Shown here: positions 1-9,997 of the stretch, one piece after another | How positions within the stretch are numbered: the stretch's first letter is position 1 | How the letters are laid out: each line of letters opens with the position of its first letter | Assembly (NCBI RefSeq): GCF_011064595.1 | Contig: NZ_JAALJI010000007.1 | Span: 124,001-188,000, forward strand | Source of the DNA: Paludisphaera soli | Lineage (GTDB): Bacteria > Planctomycetota > Planctomycetia > Isosphaerales > Isosphaeraceae | Direction of reading: 5' to 3' | Length of the DNA: 64,000 nucleotides | Made by a program: the position numbers and the translations under genes | Notes under the pieces: model-generated | The model's database searches: none | Seen by the model: only the letters and a program-made list of their open reading frames with translations | Told to the model about the DNA's origin: nothing

Positions 1-2134
1 ACTCGTCGAACTGGCCGTCGCGGAGCCGCTTGTCGATCAGCTCGCTGACCAGCCCCTCGATCCGCGACGGGGTCGGCTCCGAGAGGGTCCGGCTGGCGCT
101 CTCCACGCAGTCGGACATCATCAGGATGCCGGCCTCCTTGGTCTGGGGCTTGGGACCGGGGTATCGGAAGGCGCTCTCCTGCACCAGCGCGGCGTCGGGG
201 TTGCCGCCGTTCCGGCGGTTGGCCTCGTGGTAGAAGTATTCCACCAGGGTCGTGCCGTGGTGCTGCTCGATCAGGTCGATGATCCGCTCGGGCAGGTGGT
301 GCTGGCGGCCCAGGTCCACGCCGTCCTTGACGTGGCCGATGATGATCAGGGTGCTCATCGCCGGCGCGAGGTTGGCGTGGCGGTTCGTGGAGCCGACCTG
401 GTTCTCGACGAAGTAGTGGGGCTTGAGCATCTTGCCGATGTCGTGGAAGTAGGCCCCGATCCGCACGAGCAGGCCGTTGGCGCCGATCCGCTCGGCCGCC
501 GCCTCGGCGATGGCGCCGACGGTGATCGAGTGGTTGTGGGTGCCCGGGGCGCGTCGGACCAGCTCTTGGAGGAGCGGGTGGGTGTTGTCGCCCAGCTCCA
601 GCAGGCTGATGCCGGTGACGATGCCGAAGGCGTTCTCCAGGAAGGGGAGGCTCCCACCCATGAAGAAGCCGGCCATCAGGCCCCAGCCGGCGCGCCAGAA
701 GGCGTCGCTGCGGATCAGCTCGATCGGCTGATGCTCCCAGAGGCCCGCCGCCCAGGTCAGGATCATGTAGACGGCGGCCGAGGTGGCCCCGACCTTGATC
801 AGCTTCGTCCGAGTCCGGACGTCGTTGAGCCCGAGGACGCCGGCGGCGGTCCCCCCCATCAGGATGAGGAAGTGGGCGATGCCCGTCCCCAGGGCCATGC
901 AGGTCAGGATCGAGAGCGCGAACGTGGCCATCAGGCCGAAGTTCGGGTTGTAGGCGATCGCCAGGATCATCGCCGCCGCCGCCACCGGGATCAGGTCGGC
1001 GTTCCAGGCCTGGTTCGCCAGCAGCCGGACGACCCCCAGGCAGAGGACGACGAGCGCGCAGAGCGTGGCGATCCGGCCCAGGTCGGACGCGATCCGGTGC
1101 TCATGGCGGGCGACGTAGAAGCCGGCCAGGATGAACAGCGACGAGACCAGGGCGAGCACCCCCAGGGCGCGCTGGAGCTTCTCGCCGAAGGTCAGCTCGG
1201 CGATGGCGGTGTCGTGCTCCATCCTCAGCAGGATGAGCTGCTCCTCGCCGATCGCCTGGCCCTGCTCGACGAGCACCTGGCCCTCGCGGAACGGGTCGTA
1301 GCGTTCGCCGATGGCGTCGCGGGCGATCTCGCGGAGGCGGGCGGTCTCCTCCTGGTCGAACGTGAGGGTCGGGCGGCCGTCGAGGCGGTCGGCGACGAGC
1401 TGGAAGAGGGTCTCGCCCACCCGGCTGGGGGTGAACGCGGCGATGAACTCGCGGGCGACCGGCCCGTCCTGCTTGACGATCCGCTCGGGGACGACGCGCT
1501 CGCGGGGGAAGATCCGGGCCTCGTCGGCGGCCTGGCCCTCGTCGCGGATCGAGAGGGTGCGGCTTGATTCCTCGTTCCGGGGCAGGGCCCCGGGGCCGAG
1601 CACGCCGGCGTCGAGCAAGGGGGCGAACGCCTTGGTGATCTGGACGTGCAGGTTGTCGCGGCGCTGGGGGGTGTCGGTCGCCGCCTTGATGTCGAGGTAG
1701 GCCTCGGGCTTGAGCTTCCAGGTGGAGACGACGATCGGGTCCACGTCCTCGAACCGCTGGGACTTGGCGATGGTGACGGTCAGGTCGTCGAGCCGCTCGG
1801 CCAGGTCCTTGATCGGCGCCGGGTCGTTGATCATGACCAGGGGGACCTGGTCGGCGGCGGCCTGGCGCTCGTTGCTGGTCTTGGTCTGGTTCCGGATCCG
1901 GAACTCCTTGACCTTGACGCGGATCTCCCGCTCCGGGCGCTGGCCCAGGCGGTAGACGAAGGGGGGGCCGGAGCCGTGGACGATCGCCGAGGTCACGAGG
2001 ACCGTGAGGGCGATCAGGGAAAAGCTGACGAGGCGGGCCCGCTGCTTCGCGATCCGGCTTTGCTGGAGCGAGACGCTGGGGAAGGACCGCAACTGGGCCC
2101 GACTCGGCTTCGGGCGCCGTTTACCGATGCTCAT
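1..2134 (-). CDS. 7TM-HD family cyclic-di-AMP phosphodiesterase (PgpH/YqfF-like), 3' end outside window
   Basis: Partial gene; 711 codons are visible and the frame is still open at position 1. It starts at an ATG at 2134. The first 30 residues are basic, followed by a hydrophobic segment, then an extracytoplasmic region (7TMR-HDED type), several hydrophobic segments over roughly residues 270-480, and a cytosolic HD domain. The HD motif reads HDIGKM, with His564-Asp565 encoded at 440-445, and further histidines follow in a QHHGTT stretch. PgpH proteins hydrolyse the second messenger c-di-AMP at the inner face of the membrane; that activity is inferred from the domain order. It lies 161 bases downstream of phoH on the same strand, the usual phoH-pgpH-ybeY arrangement, so ybeY may lie just beyond position 1. 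The family call is firm; the nucleotide substrate is not proven. Confidence 0.9.
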   Translation of the reverse strand, partial: MSIGKRRPKPSRAQLRSFPSVSLQQSRIAKQRARLVSFSLIALTVLVTSAIVHGSGPPFVYRLGQRPEREIRVKVKEFRIRNQTKTSNERQAAADQVPLVMINDPAPIKDLAERLDDLTVTIAKSQRFEDVDPIVVSTWKLKPEAYLDIKAATDTPQRRDNLHVQITKAFAPLLDAGVLGPGALPRNEESSRTLSIRDEGQAADEARIFPRERVVPERIVKQDGPVAREFIAAFTPSRVGETLFQLVADRLDGRPTLTFDQEETARLREIARDAIGERYDPFREGQVLVEQGQAIGEEQLILLRMEHDTAIAELTFGEKLQRALGVLALVSSLFILAGFYVARHEHRIASDLGRIATLCALVVLCLGVVRLLANQAWNADLIPVAAAAMILAIAYNPNFGLMATFALSILTCMALGTGIAHFLILMGGTAAGVLGLNDVRTRTKLIKVGATSAAVYMILTWAAGLWEHQPIELIRSDAFWRAGWGLMAGFFMGGSLPFLENAFGIVTGISLLELGDNTHPLLQELVRRAPGTHNHSITVGAIAEAAAERIGANGLLVRIGAYFHDIGKMLKPHYFVENQVGSTNRHANLAPAMSTLIIIGHVKDGVDLGRQHHLPERIIDLIEQHHGTTLVEYFYHEANRRNGGNPDAALVQESAFRYPGPKPQTKEAGILMMSDCVESASRTLSEPTPSRIEGLVSELIDKRLRDGQFDE

Positions 2135-2295
2135 GGATGACGACTCGACACGCCGCGGCCGGCGCAAGAAGCAGGCCGCGCAGAACCGCGCCGGGGCCAC
2201 GCGGCCCCGAACGCCCTGCGTCCGGTATCCGAGGCGGGTCGTCGGCCTTGCCGACGAACGCTCGTTCCAGGAGTGGGAAGGGGGAGGTCATGGCG

Positions 2296-3327
2296 TCAAT
2301 CCGCGTCGACGTCCGGGGGGATCGGGTCCGCCGCCGGCGCGTGGGGGTGCGAGGGCCGCGCCGGGGTGCCGATCCGTTCCTCGTAATCGGCCGGGGGGCC
2401 TTCCGCGGCTTCGTAAGCGTCGACGATCGCCTGGACGAGCGGGTGCCGCACGATGTCGGCGCGGTCGAGCATGACCGCGGCGACGCCGGGGACGTTCGCG
2501 AGCCGCTCGACCGCGTCGGCTAGGCCGCTCTTCACGGCCGGCGGCAGGTCGACCTGGGTGACGTCGCCGGTGACGATGATCCGCGAGTTCTGCCCCATGC
2601 GGGTCAGGAACATCTTCATCTGCGAGACGGTGGCGTTCTGGCCCTCGTCCAGGATGATCGCGGCGTCGTTCAGCGTCCGCCCACGCATGTAGGCGAGGGG
2701 GGCGATCTCGATCAGGTCGTTGTCCATGTAGCGGCGGATCTGGTCGTACGGCATCAGGTCGTGCAGCGCGTCGAGCAGGGGGCGGAGGTACGGGTTGATC
2801 TTCGCCTCGAGGTCCCCGGGCAGGAAGCCCAGGTGCTCGCCCGCCTCGACGGCCGGGCGCACCAGCACGATCTTCTTGATCCGGCCCTGCCGCAGCGCGG
2901 AGACGGCCGACGAGACGGCCAGGTAGGTCTTGCCGGTCCCCGCGGGACCGACGCAGAGGACCAGCGAATGGTCGCGCAGGGCGTGGAGGTAGCGGTTCTG
3001 GCCGGACGTGCGAGGCCGGACCACGCGGTTTCCCTCGCGGATCTCGACGGCCCCCGGCTCGGCCGGGACCTGGACGGCCTTCTCGATCAGGTCGGCGACG
3101 TCGGCCGCGAGGATGGTCCGGCGCGTGCGGAAGATGGAGCGAAGGCCCTCGAAGATCTCGCGGGCCTGCTCGACGCGGCCGGGCTCGCCCTCGACGCGGA
3201 CCTCGCCGTGCCGGGCCAGGACCTTCACCCCGAGGGCGTCGCGGATCTGGCGGAGATGCTGGTCGCGACTGCCGAAGACTGCGAGTTCCTCGTTCTGGCC
3301 CTCGAGCGCGATGGTGACTTCTGGCAT
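2296..3327 (-). CDS. phoH: PhoH-like ATPase
   Basis: A 343-residue cytosolic P-loop ATPase of the PhoH family, linked to RNA metabolism and phosphate starvation. The N-terminal ~65 residues resemble the KH-like region of PhoH proteins (a GVKVLARHGEVRVEG stretch). Walker A is GPAGTGKT at residues 127-134, and Walker B is the IILDEGQN segment near residue 225, followed by the TGDVTQVDLP stretch typical of the family. The length is normal (about 320-350). It is the first gene of the phoH-pgpH pair. The leader contains a short AT-rich patch at 3405-3450, unusual for this genome, which may hold the promoter. The ATG at 3327 is followed directly by the conserved N-terminus. Confidence 0.95.
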   Translation of the reverse strand: MPEVTIALEGQNEELAVFGSRDQHLRQIRDALGVKVLARHGEVRVEGEPGRVEQAREIFEGLRSIFRTRRTILAADVADLIEKAVQVPAEPGAVEIREGNRVVRPRTSGQNRYLHALRDHSLVLCVGPAGTGKTYLAVSSAVSALRQGRIKKIVLVRPAVEAGEHLGFLPGDLEAKINPYLRPLLDALHDLMPYDQIRRYMDNDLIEIAPLAYMRGRTLNDAAIILDEGQNATVSQMKMFLTRMGQNSRIIVTGDVTQVDLPPAVKSGLADAVERLANVPGVAAVMLDRADIVRHPLVQAIVDAYEAAEGPPADYEERIGTPARPSHPHAPAADPIPPDVDAD

Positions 3328-3413
3328 ACCTCCCCTTTCGCCGACCCGCCCGGCCGCGCCGTCGAGAAACGGCCCGCGTGCCCGGGCCCGACCCGGCTGA
3401 GTTCCATCCTTTT

Positions 3414-3444
3414 ACTATGCTATCAATGTGCCCATCGAAAACAA
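3414..3444 (-). promoter_or_regulatory. possible promoter of phoH
   Basis: On the minus strand TTGTTT (3444-3439) and CATAGT (3419-3414) are separated by 19 bases. Each matches four of six consensus positions, in the only AT-rich patch between cdsA and phoH. The spacing is longer than ideal, so this is a weak call. Confidence 0.25.
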
Positions 3445-3472
3445 TACGGGTCGGATCAAGATGAGATCCCGT

Positions 3473-4384
3473 TCATGGACCCATCCAGGCCCAGAGACCG
3501 TATGCGACCGGCGCGGCGAAGAGGAGGGAGTCGAGCACGTCCAGAACCCCGCCGAAGCCGGGGACCGCCGCCGAGGCGTCCTTGCGCCCGCAGTCGCGCT
3601 TGATCATCGACTCCATCAGGTCGCCAACCTGGGCGACCACGCCGATCACCAGGCCGAAGAGGGCGGCCCCCGCCCATCCGAGGGCGGTCACCCCGATTCG
3701 GTTCACGGCCACCCATTCGACGAGGAGGGCCGCCGCCAGCGCGAAGGCGAGGCCGCCCGCGGCCCCCTCGACGGTCTTGTTCGGGCTGATCGCGGGCCAA
3801 AGCTTCCGCCGACCCGCCAGCCGGCCCACGGTGTAAGCCCCGACGTCGGCCCCCTTGGCGGTCGCGATCAGGAACGCCAGCGGGACCAATCCGTGCCTGC
3901 AGCCCTCGAGCCAGCGCATCTGCACGAGGAAGCTCCCCAGGAGGCCGACGTAGGCGACGACCAGCACGGTCCCGGCGACCGCGGCGACGGATCTCCCCGG
4001 GGCCTCGAAGCGGAGGCTCTCGGCCACGAACGTCGCCATCACGACCGCCGTGAAGCTCAGGAACGGCCAGGCGAGCACGGCGATCGCCGCATCCGGGCCG
4101 TGGACGATCCCGGAGATCGGCTCGGCGGTCTGGCAGATCCGCGTGACGTGGGGGAGCCAGTCGGCCGCAAGGATCGCCAGCAGCCCCCCGGCCGCCACGG
4201 CGCCGGACGGCCGCAGCGGGGACCCGTCCAGCAGGGCGATCAGCTCCCGCGCCGCCGCCCCCATCGCCAGCGCGCAGAGGGCGAACCAGAGGGGGAACCA
4301 GGGCGCGAGCCACTGGTCGACGTAGAGGAGCAGGACCAGGGCGGCGACGATCAGGACGGCGCTGACGACGCGGGTGCGCAGCAT
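3473..4384 (-). CDS. cdsA: phosphatidate cytidylyltransferase
   Basis: An integral membrane enzyme making CDP-diacylglycerol from phosphatidate and CTP, the entry point to phospholipid synthesis. From the ATG at 4384 it has 303 residues and about eight hydrophobic segments. The C-terminal CDP-OH signature is recognisable (SMIKRDCGRKDAS, then GFGGVLDVLDS). In the usual motif His-Gly-Gly-x-x-Asp-Arg follows; here the His is Phe and the final Arg is Ser. A GTG at 4450 would add 22 mostly polar residues; the ATG was preferred because the first hydrophobic segment starts right after it. It lies 99 bases after uppS on the same strand, the common uppS-cdsA order, so the two are probably co-transcribed. 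Confidence 0.9.
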   Translation of the reverse strand: MLRTRVVSAVLIVAALVLLLYVDQWLAPWFPLWFALCALAMGAAARELIALLDGSPLRPSGAVAAGGLLAILAADWLPHVTRICQTAEPISGIVHGPDAAIAVLAWPFLSFTAVVMATFVAESLRFEAPGRSVAAVAGTVLVVAYVGLLGSFLVQMRWLEGCRHGLVPLAFLIATAKGADVGAYTVGRLAGRRKLWPAISPNKTVEGAAGGLAFALAAALLVEWVAVNRIGVTALGWAGAALFGLVIGVVAQVGDLMESMIKRDCGRKDASAAVPGFGGVLDVLDSLLFAAPVAYGLWAWMGP

Positions 4385-4483
4385 GGATCCCAGCGGGGGC
4401 GAGAGGGAGCGGGGGGAGGCGTCCGCAGATGCGCGTCCGAGGGGAGCCACGACTCCACGTCCCGGCGCGGCGAAGGCCCCAGT

Positions 4484-5296
4484 TTAACTCGCCGGGGTCC
4501 CCGCGGCCAGCGAGGAGGCGGGCAGCCCGCCGAACTTCCGCTCCCGATTCGCGTAGTCGGCGCAGGCCTGCAGCAGGTCGCCGCCGCGGAAGTCGGGCCA
4601 GAGGGTCTGGGTGACCCAGAGTTCGGTGTACGAGACCTGCCAGAGCAGGAAGTTGCTGACCCGCATCTCGCCCGCGGTGCGGATCAACAGGTCGGGGTCG
4701 GCCGATCCCGCCGTCTCCAGCATGCCGGCGAAGCTCGACTCGTCGATCTCGGCGGGGTCGAGCCGGCCGGCGCGGGCCTCCTCGGCCAGCCGTCGGGCGG
4801 CGTCGACGATCTCGGTCCGGCCGCCGTAATTGATCGCCAGCCGGAGGATCATGCCGGTGTTGGCGGCGGTCTCCGAGGTGGTGCGGTCGATCTCGTCGAG
4901 GACCTCCGCGGGGAGCCCGTCGCGACGGCCGATCATCTTCAGGCGGACGTTCTGGGCCATCAGCTCGGCCCGCTCGGCCACGAGGAACCGTCGGAGGAGC
5001 CGCAGGAGGAACCGCAACTCGCGCGGGGGCCGCTTCCAGTTCTCGACCGAGAGGCAGTAGAGCGTGAGCTGTTCGAGGCCGAGGCGGACCCCTTCCTCGA
5101 CGACCGAGCGGACGCTCTGGATCCCCCGGCGGTGTCCGACGACCCGGGGGAAGCCGCGCTTCTGCGCCCACCGCCCGTTGCCGTCCATGATGACGGCGAC
5201 GTGGCGGGGGAGCTGCTCGGGCTTCAGGCCCCAGGCCTCCAGCCGGGCCCGGCCTTCCTCGGTGATCTTCAGCGGGGGTCGCTCGTCTGCTCGCAT
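4484..5296 (-). CDS. uppS: isoprenyl diphosphate synthase (undecaprenyl diphosphate synthase)
   Basis: A cytosolic cis-prenyltransferase that extends farnesyl diphosphate with isopentenyl diphosphate to undecaprenyl diphosphate, the carrier lipid for peptidoglycan and polysaccharide assembly. Conserved blocks are all present: HVAVIMDGNGRWA with the catalytic Asp, then LTLYCLSVENWKRP, then DLLIRTAGEMRVSNFLLWQ, then YTELWVTQTLWPDF. The start is taken at the ATG at 5296, preceded by AAGG at a spacing of 7 bases. A start at 5335 would add 13 residues without family support. The length of 270 residues is slightly above the usual 240-250 because of the N-terminal tail. cdsA follows it. Confidence 0.95.
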   Translation of the reverse strand: MRADERPPLKITEEGRARLEAWGLKPEQLPRHVAVIMDGNGRWAQKRGFPRVVGHRRGIQSVRSVVEEGVRLGLEQLTLYCLSVENWKRPPRELRFLLRLLRRFLVAERAELMAQNVRLKMIGRRDGLPAEVLDEIDRTTSETAANTGMILRLAINYGGRTEIVDAARRLAEEARAGRLDPAEIDESSFAGMLETAGSADPDLLIRTAGEMRVSNFLLWQVSYTELWVTQTLWPDFRGGDLLQACADYANRERKFGGLPASSLAAGTPAS

Positions 5297-5390
5297 GGAG
5301 AAACCTTCAGCCCAATCCGTCCGGGGGGGGTCCATGCCGCCGGCGACGCGCCGGATCGCGCGAGGCCGCGGGCCGCGTCCGATCCCTCCT

Positions 5391-6686
5391 TCAGCGGTCC
5401 TTCGGGACCAGGATCGTCTGGCGGCGATCGGGGCCGACGGAGACGATCGACGCCGGGACGCCGACGATCCGGCCCAGGTAGTCGACGTAGTCGCGGGCCG
5501 CCCTGGGCAGGTCGCCCCAGGTCCGCGCGGCGGTCAGGTCCTCGCTCCAGCCCGGCAAGGTCTCGTACACTGGCTTGCAGCGCTCCAGGTCGGCGAGCGA
5601 CGCCGGCAGGACGTCGAGCCGGCGGCCGTCGAGGTCGTAGGAGACCGCCACCTGCAGTTCCTCGATCCCGCTGAGGACGTCGAGCAGCATGACGGCCAGC
5701 TCGGTCGACCCGCTGACCCGCGAGGAGTACCGGACGGCCACGGCGTCGAACCAGCCGCAGCGGCGGGGGCGGCCCGTGACGGTGCCGTACTCGCGGCCGA
5801 CGCGGCGGATCCGCTCGCCGATCTCGTTGTCCTGCTCGGTGGGGAACGGTCCGCCCCCCACGCGGGTCGTGTACGCCTTGACCACGCCGATCCAGCGGTC
5901 GATGCAGCGGGCCGGCACGCCCGAGCCCGGGGCCGTCCCCACGGCGCTGCTGCTGGAGCTGGTGACGTACGGATAGCTGCCGTGGTCCACATCGAGCAGG
6001 GAGCCCTGGGCCCCCTCGAACATCAGCTTGCGGCCCGCCGCGACGGCCTCGTGCAGCTTGGACGTGGAGTCGCAGACGTACGGCCGGAGCTGCTCGGCGT
6101 ATCCCAGGTATTCCTCGGCCACGGCGGCGGCGTCGAACGGCTCGAAGTCGGGGAGCATCGCGTTCAGGAGGCGGTTCTTGTACTCGACGATCCGCGCGAG
6201 CCGCTCGCGGAAGTCCGCCGGCCGGTAGAGGTCGGCGATGCGGACGCCGTGGACCCGCCCCAGCTTGTCCTTGTAGCATGGGCCGATGCCCCGCCGGGTC
6301 GTCCCCAGGTGGTCGGCGGCCGATGAGGATTCCTCGGTCAGCCGCTCCTCGGCCAGGTGATACGGCAGGATGACGTGGGCCCGGTCGCTGATGTGCAGCC
6401 GGCCCTCGAAATTCACCCCCTGGGCCTGGAGCGAGGCGATCTCCTTCAGCAGCGCCGGGGGATGGATCACGACGCCGTTGGCGATGACCGCCTCGACGTT
6501 CTCGCGGAGGATCCCGGTCGGGACCAGCGAGAGCTTGTAGGTCATCCCCTCATGGACGACCGTGTGCCCGGCGTTGGCACCCCCCTGATACCGGACGACC
6601 ACGTCGTGGTCGTCGCACAGCAGGTCCACGATCTTCCCCTTGGCCTCGTCTCCCCATTGGAGGCCGACCACGCACGTCGAACCCAC
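5391..6686 (-). CDS. purA: adenylosuccinate synthetase
   Basis: Catalyses GTP-dependent joining of IMP and aspartate to adenylosuccinate, the first committed step to AMP. The frame is open to 6752, but the family N-terminus begins at the GTG at 6686 (VGSTCVVGLQWGDE), preceded by GGAG at 8 bases, giving 431 residues, a normal length. The GTP P-loop reads GDEAKGK where most PurA proteins have GDEGKGK. Other blocks are intact: GGANAGHTV, the RGIGPCYKDK region, GAQGSLLD, and GVPARCIDRWIGVVKAYTTRVGGGPFPTE (shown here as separate recognisable pieces around residues 250-290). carA lies upstream... on this strand carA is at higher... see carA entry: the two are neighbours but carA is transcribed first. 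Confidence 0.95.
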   Translation of the reverse strand: MGSTCVVGLQWGDEAKGKIVDLLCDDHDVVVRYQGGANAGHTVVHEGMTYKLSLVPTGILRENVEAVIANGVVIHPPALLKEIASLQAQGVNFEGRLHISDRAHVILPYHLAEERLTEESSSAADHLGTTRRGIGPCYKDKLGRVHGVRIADLYRPADFRERLARIVEYKNRLLNAMLPDFEPFDAAAVAEEYLGYAEQLRPYVCDSTSKLHEAVAAGRKLMFEGAQGSLLDVDHGSYPYVTSSSSSAVGTAPGSGVPARCIDRWIGVVKAYTTRVGGGPFPTEQDNEIGERIRRVGREYGTVTGRPRRCGWFDAVAVRYSSRVSGSTELAVMLLDVLSGIEELQVAVSYDLDGRRLDVLPASLADLERCKPVYETLPGWSEDLTAARTWGDLPRAARDYVDYLGRIVGVPASIVSVGPDRRQTILVPKDR

Positions 6687-6798
6687 GGCGCAAGCTCCGA
6701 AGCGGACCGCGACCGCGACGGTCGCTTGGTATCGTAAAGTTACAAGGTACACGGCCCGGCCGGCCCCGTCAATGAGGCGGGGCCGCCGGGCCGAGGGC

Positions 6799-7965
6799 TC
6801 ATCCCATCGCCGCCCGGAAATCGTCGAACAGGTACTGGCTGTCGTGCGGGCCGGCGGAGGCCTCGGGATGGTACTGGACGCTGAAGACGGGCAGGCGGGA
6901 GTGCCGGAGACCTTCCAGGGTCTGGTCGTTCAGGTTGACGTGGCTGGCGACCACGTCGGCCGGGAGGGTGGAGGGGTCGACGGCGAAGCCGTGGTTCTGG
7001 GTGGTGATCTCGACCTTGCCGGTGGCCTCGTTGCGCACCGGGTGGTTCGCGCCCCGGTGGCCGAACTTGAGCTTGAACGTGTCGGCGCCGAAGGCCTGGC
7101 CGAGCAGCTGATGGCCCAGGCAGATGCCGAAGAGGGGGATCCCGCGCGACTCGGCGGCGGTGCGGATCAGGGTCTTGAGCGTCTCGGTGGCCTCGACGAG
7201 CGGGCGGGGGTCGCCGGGGCCGTTCGAGATGAACACGCCGTCGGGCTGGTGCTCCAGCACGGCCTCGGCGGGGGCCGAGCCGGGGACGACCGTGACCCGG
7301 CAGCCGATGTCGACCAGGTGCCGCGGGATGTTCCACTTCATGCCGAAGTCCATCGCCACGACGTGGGGACGCTTCGCCCCTTCGCCGGCCTTGTGGCGGG
7401 GGGAGGCGGCCCCCCCTCGGCCGGAGGCGTCGAACTGGTAGGCCGGGTCCAGGCCGGGCTCCCAGACCGTCGTCCCGCGCGGCATCACCTCGCGGGCGAG
7501 GGCCAGGCCGACCATCCCCGGGCTCTTGCGGGCCTTGGCGACGAGGCTCGCGTCGTCGAGGTCGGTCGTCGAGAGGAATCCCCGGAGGGCGCCGCGCTCG
7601 CGAGTCAGGCGGACGAGGGCCCGGGTGTCGATCCCGGAGACCCCGAGGACGCCGTGCTCCTCCATGTAGGCCGAGAGCGACTTCTCCGAGCGGAAGTTGC
7701 TCACCCGGCCGCTCAGCTCCCGGACGACGAACCCGCGCACCCAGGGGCGGCCGCTCTCCGCGTCCTCGGCGTTGACGCCGTAATTGCCGATCTGGGGATA
7801 GGTCATCGCCACGATCTGGCCGTGGTACGAGGGGTCGGTGAGGATCTCCTGGTAGCCGGTCATGCTCGTGTTGAACACGACTTCGCCGTCGATCTCGCCC
7901 TGCGCCCCGAACGAGCGGCCCGTGAACACCGAGCCGTCCTCGAGCGCCAGTTTCGCCGTTCCCAT
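6799..7965 (-). CDS. carA: carbamoyl phosphate synthase small subunit
   Basis: The glutaminase subunit of carbamoyl phosphate synthase; it releases ammonia from glutamine for the large subunit CarB, feeding pyrimidine and arginine synthesis. From the ATG at 7965 (GGGAG five bases upstream) it has 388 residues, the normal size. The N-terminal CarA domain is followed by a class I glutamine amidotransferase domain with the nucleophile elbow [11 protein letters not shown] and the catalytic HPEAS near the C-terminus. The frame is open back to 8037, but those 24 residues are not family-like. carB is not in the window. It is followed by purA on the same strand after 112 bases. Confidence 0.95.
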   Translation of the reverse strand: MGTAKLALEDGSVFTGRSFGAQGEIDGEVVFNTSMTGYQEILTDPSYHGQIVAMTYPQIGNYGVNAEDAESGRPWVRGFVVRELSGRVSNFRSEKSLSAYMEEHGVLGVSGIDTRALVRLTRERGALRGFLSTTDLDDASLVAKARKSPGMVGLALAREVMPRGTTVWEPGLDPAYQFDASGRGGAASPRHKAGEGAKRPHVVAMDFGMKWNIPRHLVDIGCRVTVVPGSAPAEAVLEHQPDGVFISNGPGDPRPLVEATETLKTLIRTAAESRGIPLFGICLGHQLLGQAFGADTFKLKFGHRGANHPVRNEATGKVEITTQNHGFAVDPSTLPADVVASHVNLNDQTLEGLRHSRLPVFSVQYHPEASAGPHDSQYLFDDFRAAMG

Positions 7966-8092
7966 CGTCGCTCCCGGGGCCGTGATCCGGCCCTCACCCT
8001 CCGGTTTCCCGCGAAAATCGTCGTTTCGGACCCACACGATTCTAGGCGCGTCGGCTCCCGGGCGTCGAGCCGATTCGCCGCGCGAACGGGGA

Positions 8093-9901
8093 TCAACCGG
8101 GCTGGCTGGGGGATTCGCGAGGGTCGAGGAACGCCGAGGCCGCGCACGCCGCCGTCGCCAAGAGGGCCAAAGCCGCGGCGACCGCCGCGCCGCCGTCGGG
8201 CCGTTCGTGGGAAAGGAGCAGCCCCGCGCCGACCGTCGCGACCTGCGGCGACGAGGCCAGCAGGACCGCCGGGGCGACGTTCACCGCCGCCGCCGCCGCG
8301 ACCGCCGCCGCGGCCCTCCAGCGTCGTCCCGCGTTCGCATCGCGGGCCAGTCGACGCGCCTTGTTCCTCCCCGCCCCGGCCAGCAGCGCCGCATCGCGAG
8401 CGCTCGCCGAGCCCCCGCCGCGAGGCGGCCGACGGCCGTCGAGCCGGGCCCAGATCGTCGCCAGCCATACCCCGAGGATCGGCGCGAAGAGCATGCCGCA
8501 ATCGCCTCCTGGAAGCTCCAGGAGTGAGGTCGCCGCGAGCGACGTCCGGGCGTCGACCTGCCCCGCGCCGTGGCGGATGAGCAGGCCGAACGCCAGGATC
8601 GCGACGCCGGCGACCAGCGGCGGCGGGGCGGCGAGCCGGGCGAGGCGTCGGAATCGGCCGGCCGCCGCCGCGCCCGCACCGGCCTCCAGCCGGCCGATCG
8701 CGCGAGCCGAGATGCCGACCAGGGCCGCCACGCCCAGGCCCAGGACCAGGGACCGCCCCAACATCCGCGTCGTGGTCGGATCGACCAGGCGGGCGGTCAA
8801 GGTCCCCGGGCCGGTCGCCTCGCCCCCCGCGTCGCCCAGCATGCCGACCAGCCCCGCCAGCGGCGCGACGGCGAGGCCCGAGGCGAGCCCGAGGATCGTC
8901 GCCAGGGCGAACAGCCGGGGCCAGGACGCGGGGACGCGCGCCGAAGCCTCGTCGCGGCCGCGTCGCGGGGCGTCGTCCAGCCGCGTCGGCCCGGCCCAGA
9001 GTCGCAATCCCCCCCGGACGGCCGCGCAGACGAGCAGCGCCAGCAGGCCCAGGACCGCGACCCGGGGGAACGGGGAGGGCCCTAAGCCGACGGAGACGAC
9101 CTGGAAGCCCAGCGTCCGTCGCAGGCCGAGGATCAACGGGGGGCCGGGATCGGCCAGCGTGATCGCGAAGACGAGGCCGGCGACGCGGGCCATCGCGGGC
9201 CGGATCAGGGGCCAGGCGAGCCGCCGCCAGACGCGGGTCCCGCCGCCTCCCGCCATCCGGGCCGCGTCGCGCCACGACGGGTCGAGCCGATCCAGGGCCG
9301 CCGCGTAGGCCAGGACGCCGGCCGCCGCGCCGGGCAGGGTGGCGGCCCCGAACCAGACGAGCCAGTTCGGATCGGCCGGACAGAAGCGAGCCAGCGGCCC
9401 CGACCGTCCGACCAGGCCCGACCAGGCTCCCGCCGCGTCCCCCGCCAGGAACGTCGCGGCGCCGATCGCCAGCGCCACGGGGGGCATCGAAGCGATCGCG
9501 GTCAGGAGGGCCAGCGCGGCCGGGCGGAGCCGGAACGCGCGATCGCCGATCAGGCGGCCGACGACCACCCCCACGACCACCGCCGTCAGCGAGGCCAGGC
9601 CGGCGGTCGTCGCGCTCTGGCGCAGGCAGGTCCAGACGAACGGGTCGAGCGCCGCGATGGCGACCGGGAAGAGCGTCGCCCGGAGTTCGCCGTCGGGCCC
9701 GAGGTCGACGAGCGCGCAGGCCGCGATCGCGGCGGGCGGGCCGACGACGAGCAACCCCAGCGCGATCGAGGACGACCACCTTGCGACCAGACGAATCAAC
9801 GCGGCACCCGAGGACGGCTGGATTGGGACGAAGCCCGGCCCCTTCGACGTTCGACGCCCGCCCATCCTAGCAGGCGTTTCGCCCGTCCAGCCAGCCGACA
9901 C
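8093..9901 (-). CDS. fused ABC transporter permease (iron/thiamine/molybdate importer type)
   Basis: A 602-residue, strongly hydrophobic protein with about 12 predicted membrane segments in two halves, the layout of single-chain two-domain permeases such as FbpB or ThiP. The first half has an EAA-type cytoplasmic loop ([20 protein letters not shown] near residue 230) that contacts the ATPase. The second half has a weaker copy ([16 protein letters not shown]). It probably works with the ATPase at 11017-12123 and the lipoprotein at 12120-13376, from which it is separated by a plus-strand oxidoreductase gene. The start is unsure: GTG at 9901 gives the longest frame and ATG at 9865 is possible; neither has a clear ribosome binding site. 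The substrate cannot be read from the sequence. Confidence 0.7.
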   Translation of the reverse strand: MSAGWTGETPARMGGRRTSKGPGFVPIQPSSGAALIRLVARWSSSIALGLLVVGPPAAIAACALVDLGPDGELRATLFPVAIAALDPFVWTCLRQSATTAGLASLTAVVVGVVVGRLIGDRAFRLRPAALALLTAIASMPPVALAIGAATFLAGDAAGAWSGLVGRSGPLARFCPADPNWLVWFGAATLPGAAAGVLAYAAALDRLDPSWRDAARMAGGGGTRVWRRLAWPLIRPAMARVAGLVFAITLADPGPPLILGLRRTLGFQVVSVGLGPSPFPRVAVLGLLALLVCAAVRGGLRLWAGPTRLDDAPRRGRDEASARVPASWPRLFALATILGLASGLAVAPLAGLVGMLGDAGGEATGPGTLTARLVDPTTTRMLGRSLVLGLGVAALVGISARAIGRLEAGAGAAAAGRFRRLARLAAPPPLVAGVAILAFGLLIRHGAGQVDARTSLAATSLLELPGGDCGMLFAPILGVWLATIWARLDGRRPPRGGGSASARDAALLAGAGRNKARRLARDANAGRRWRAAAAVAAAAAVNVAPAVLLASSPQVATVGAGLLLSHERPDGGAAVAAALALLATAACAASAFLDPRESPSQPG

Positions 9902-9997
9902 CGGCCGACGGGGGCTCGCGGGCCTTCGACCCGGACCCTACTCTGAAAGGGAGGGCGGCGGCCCCGCCCGCGATTGGTCCTGACGAGGGAGGCGAGG

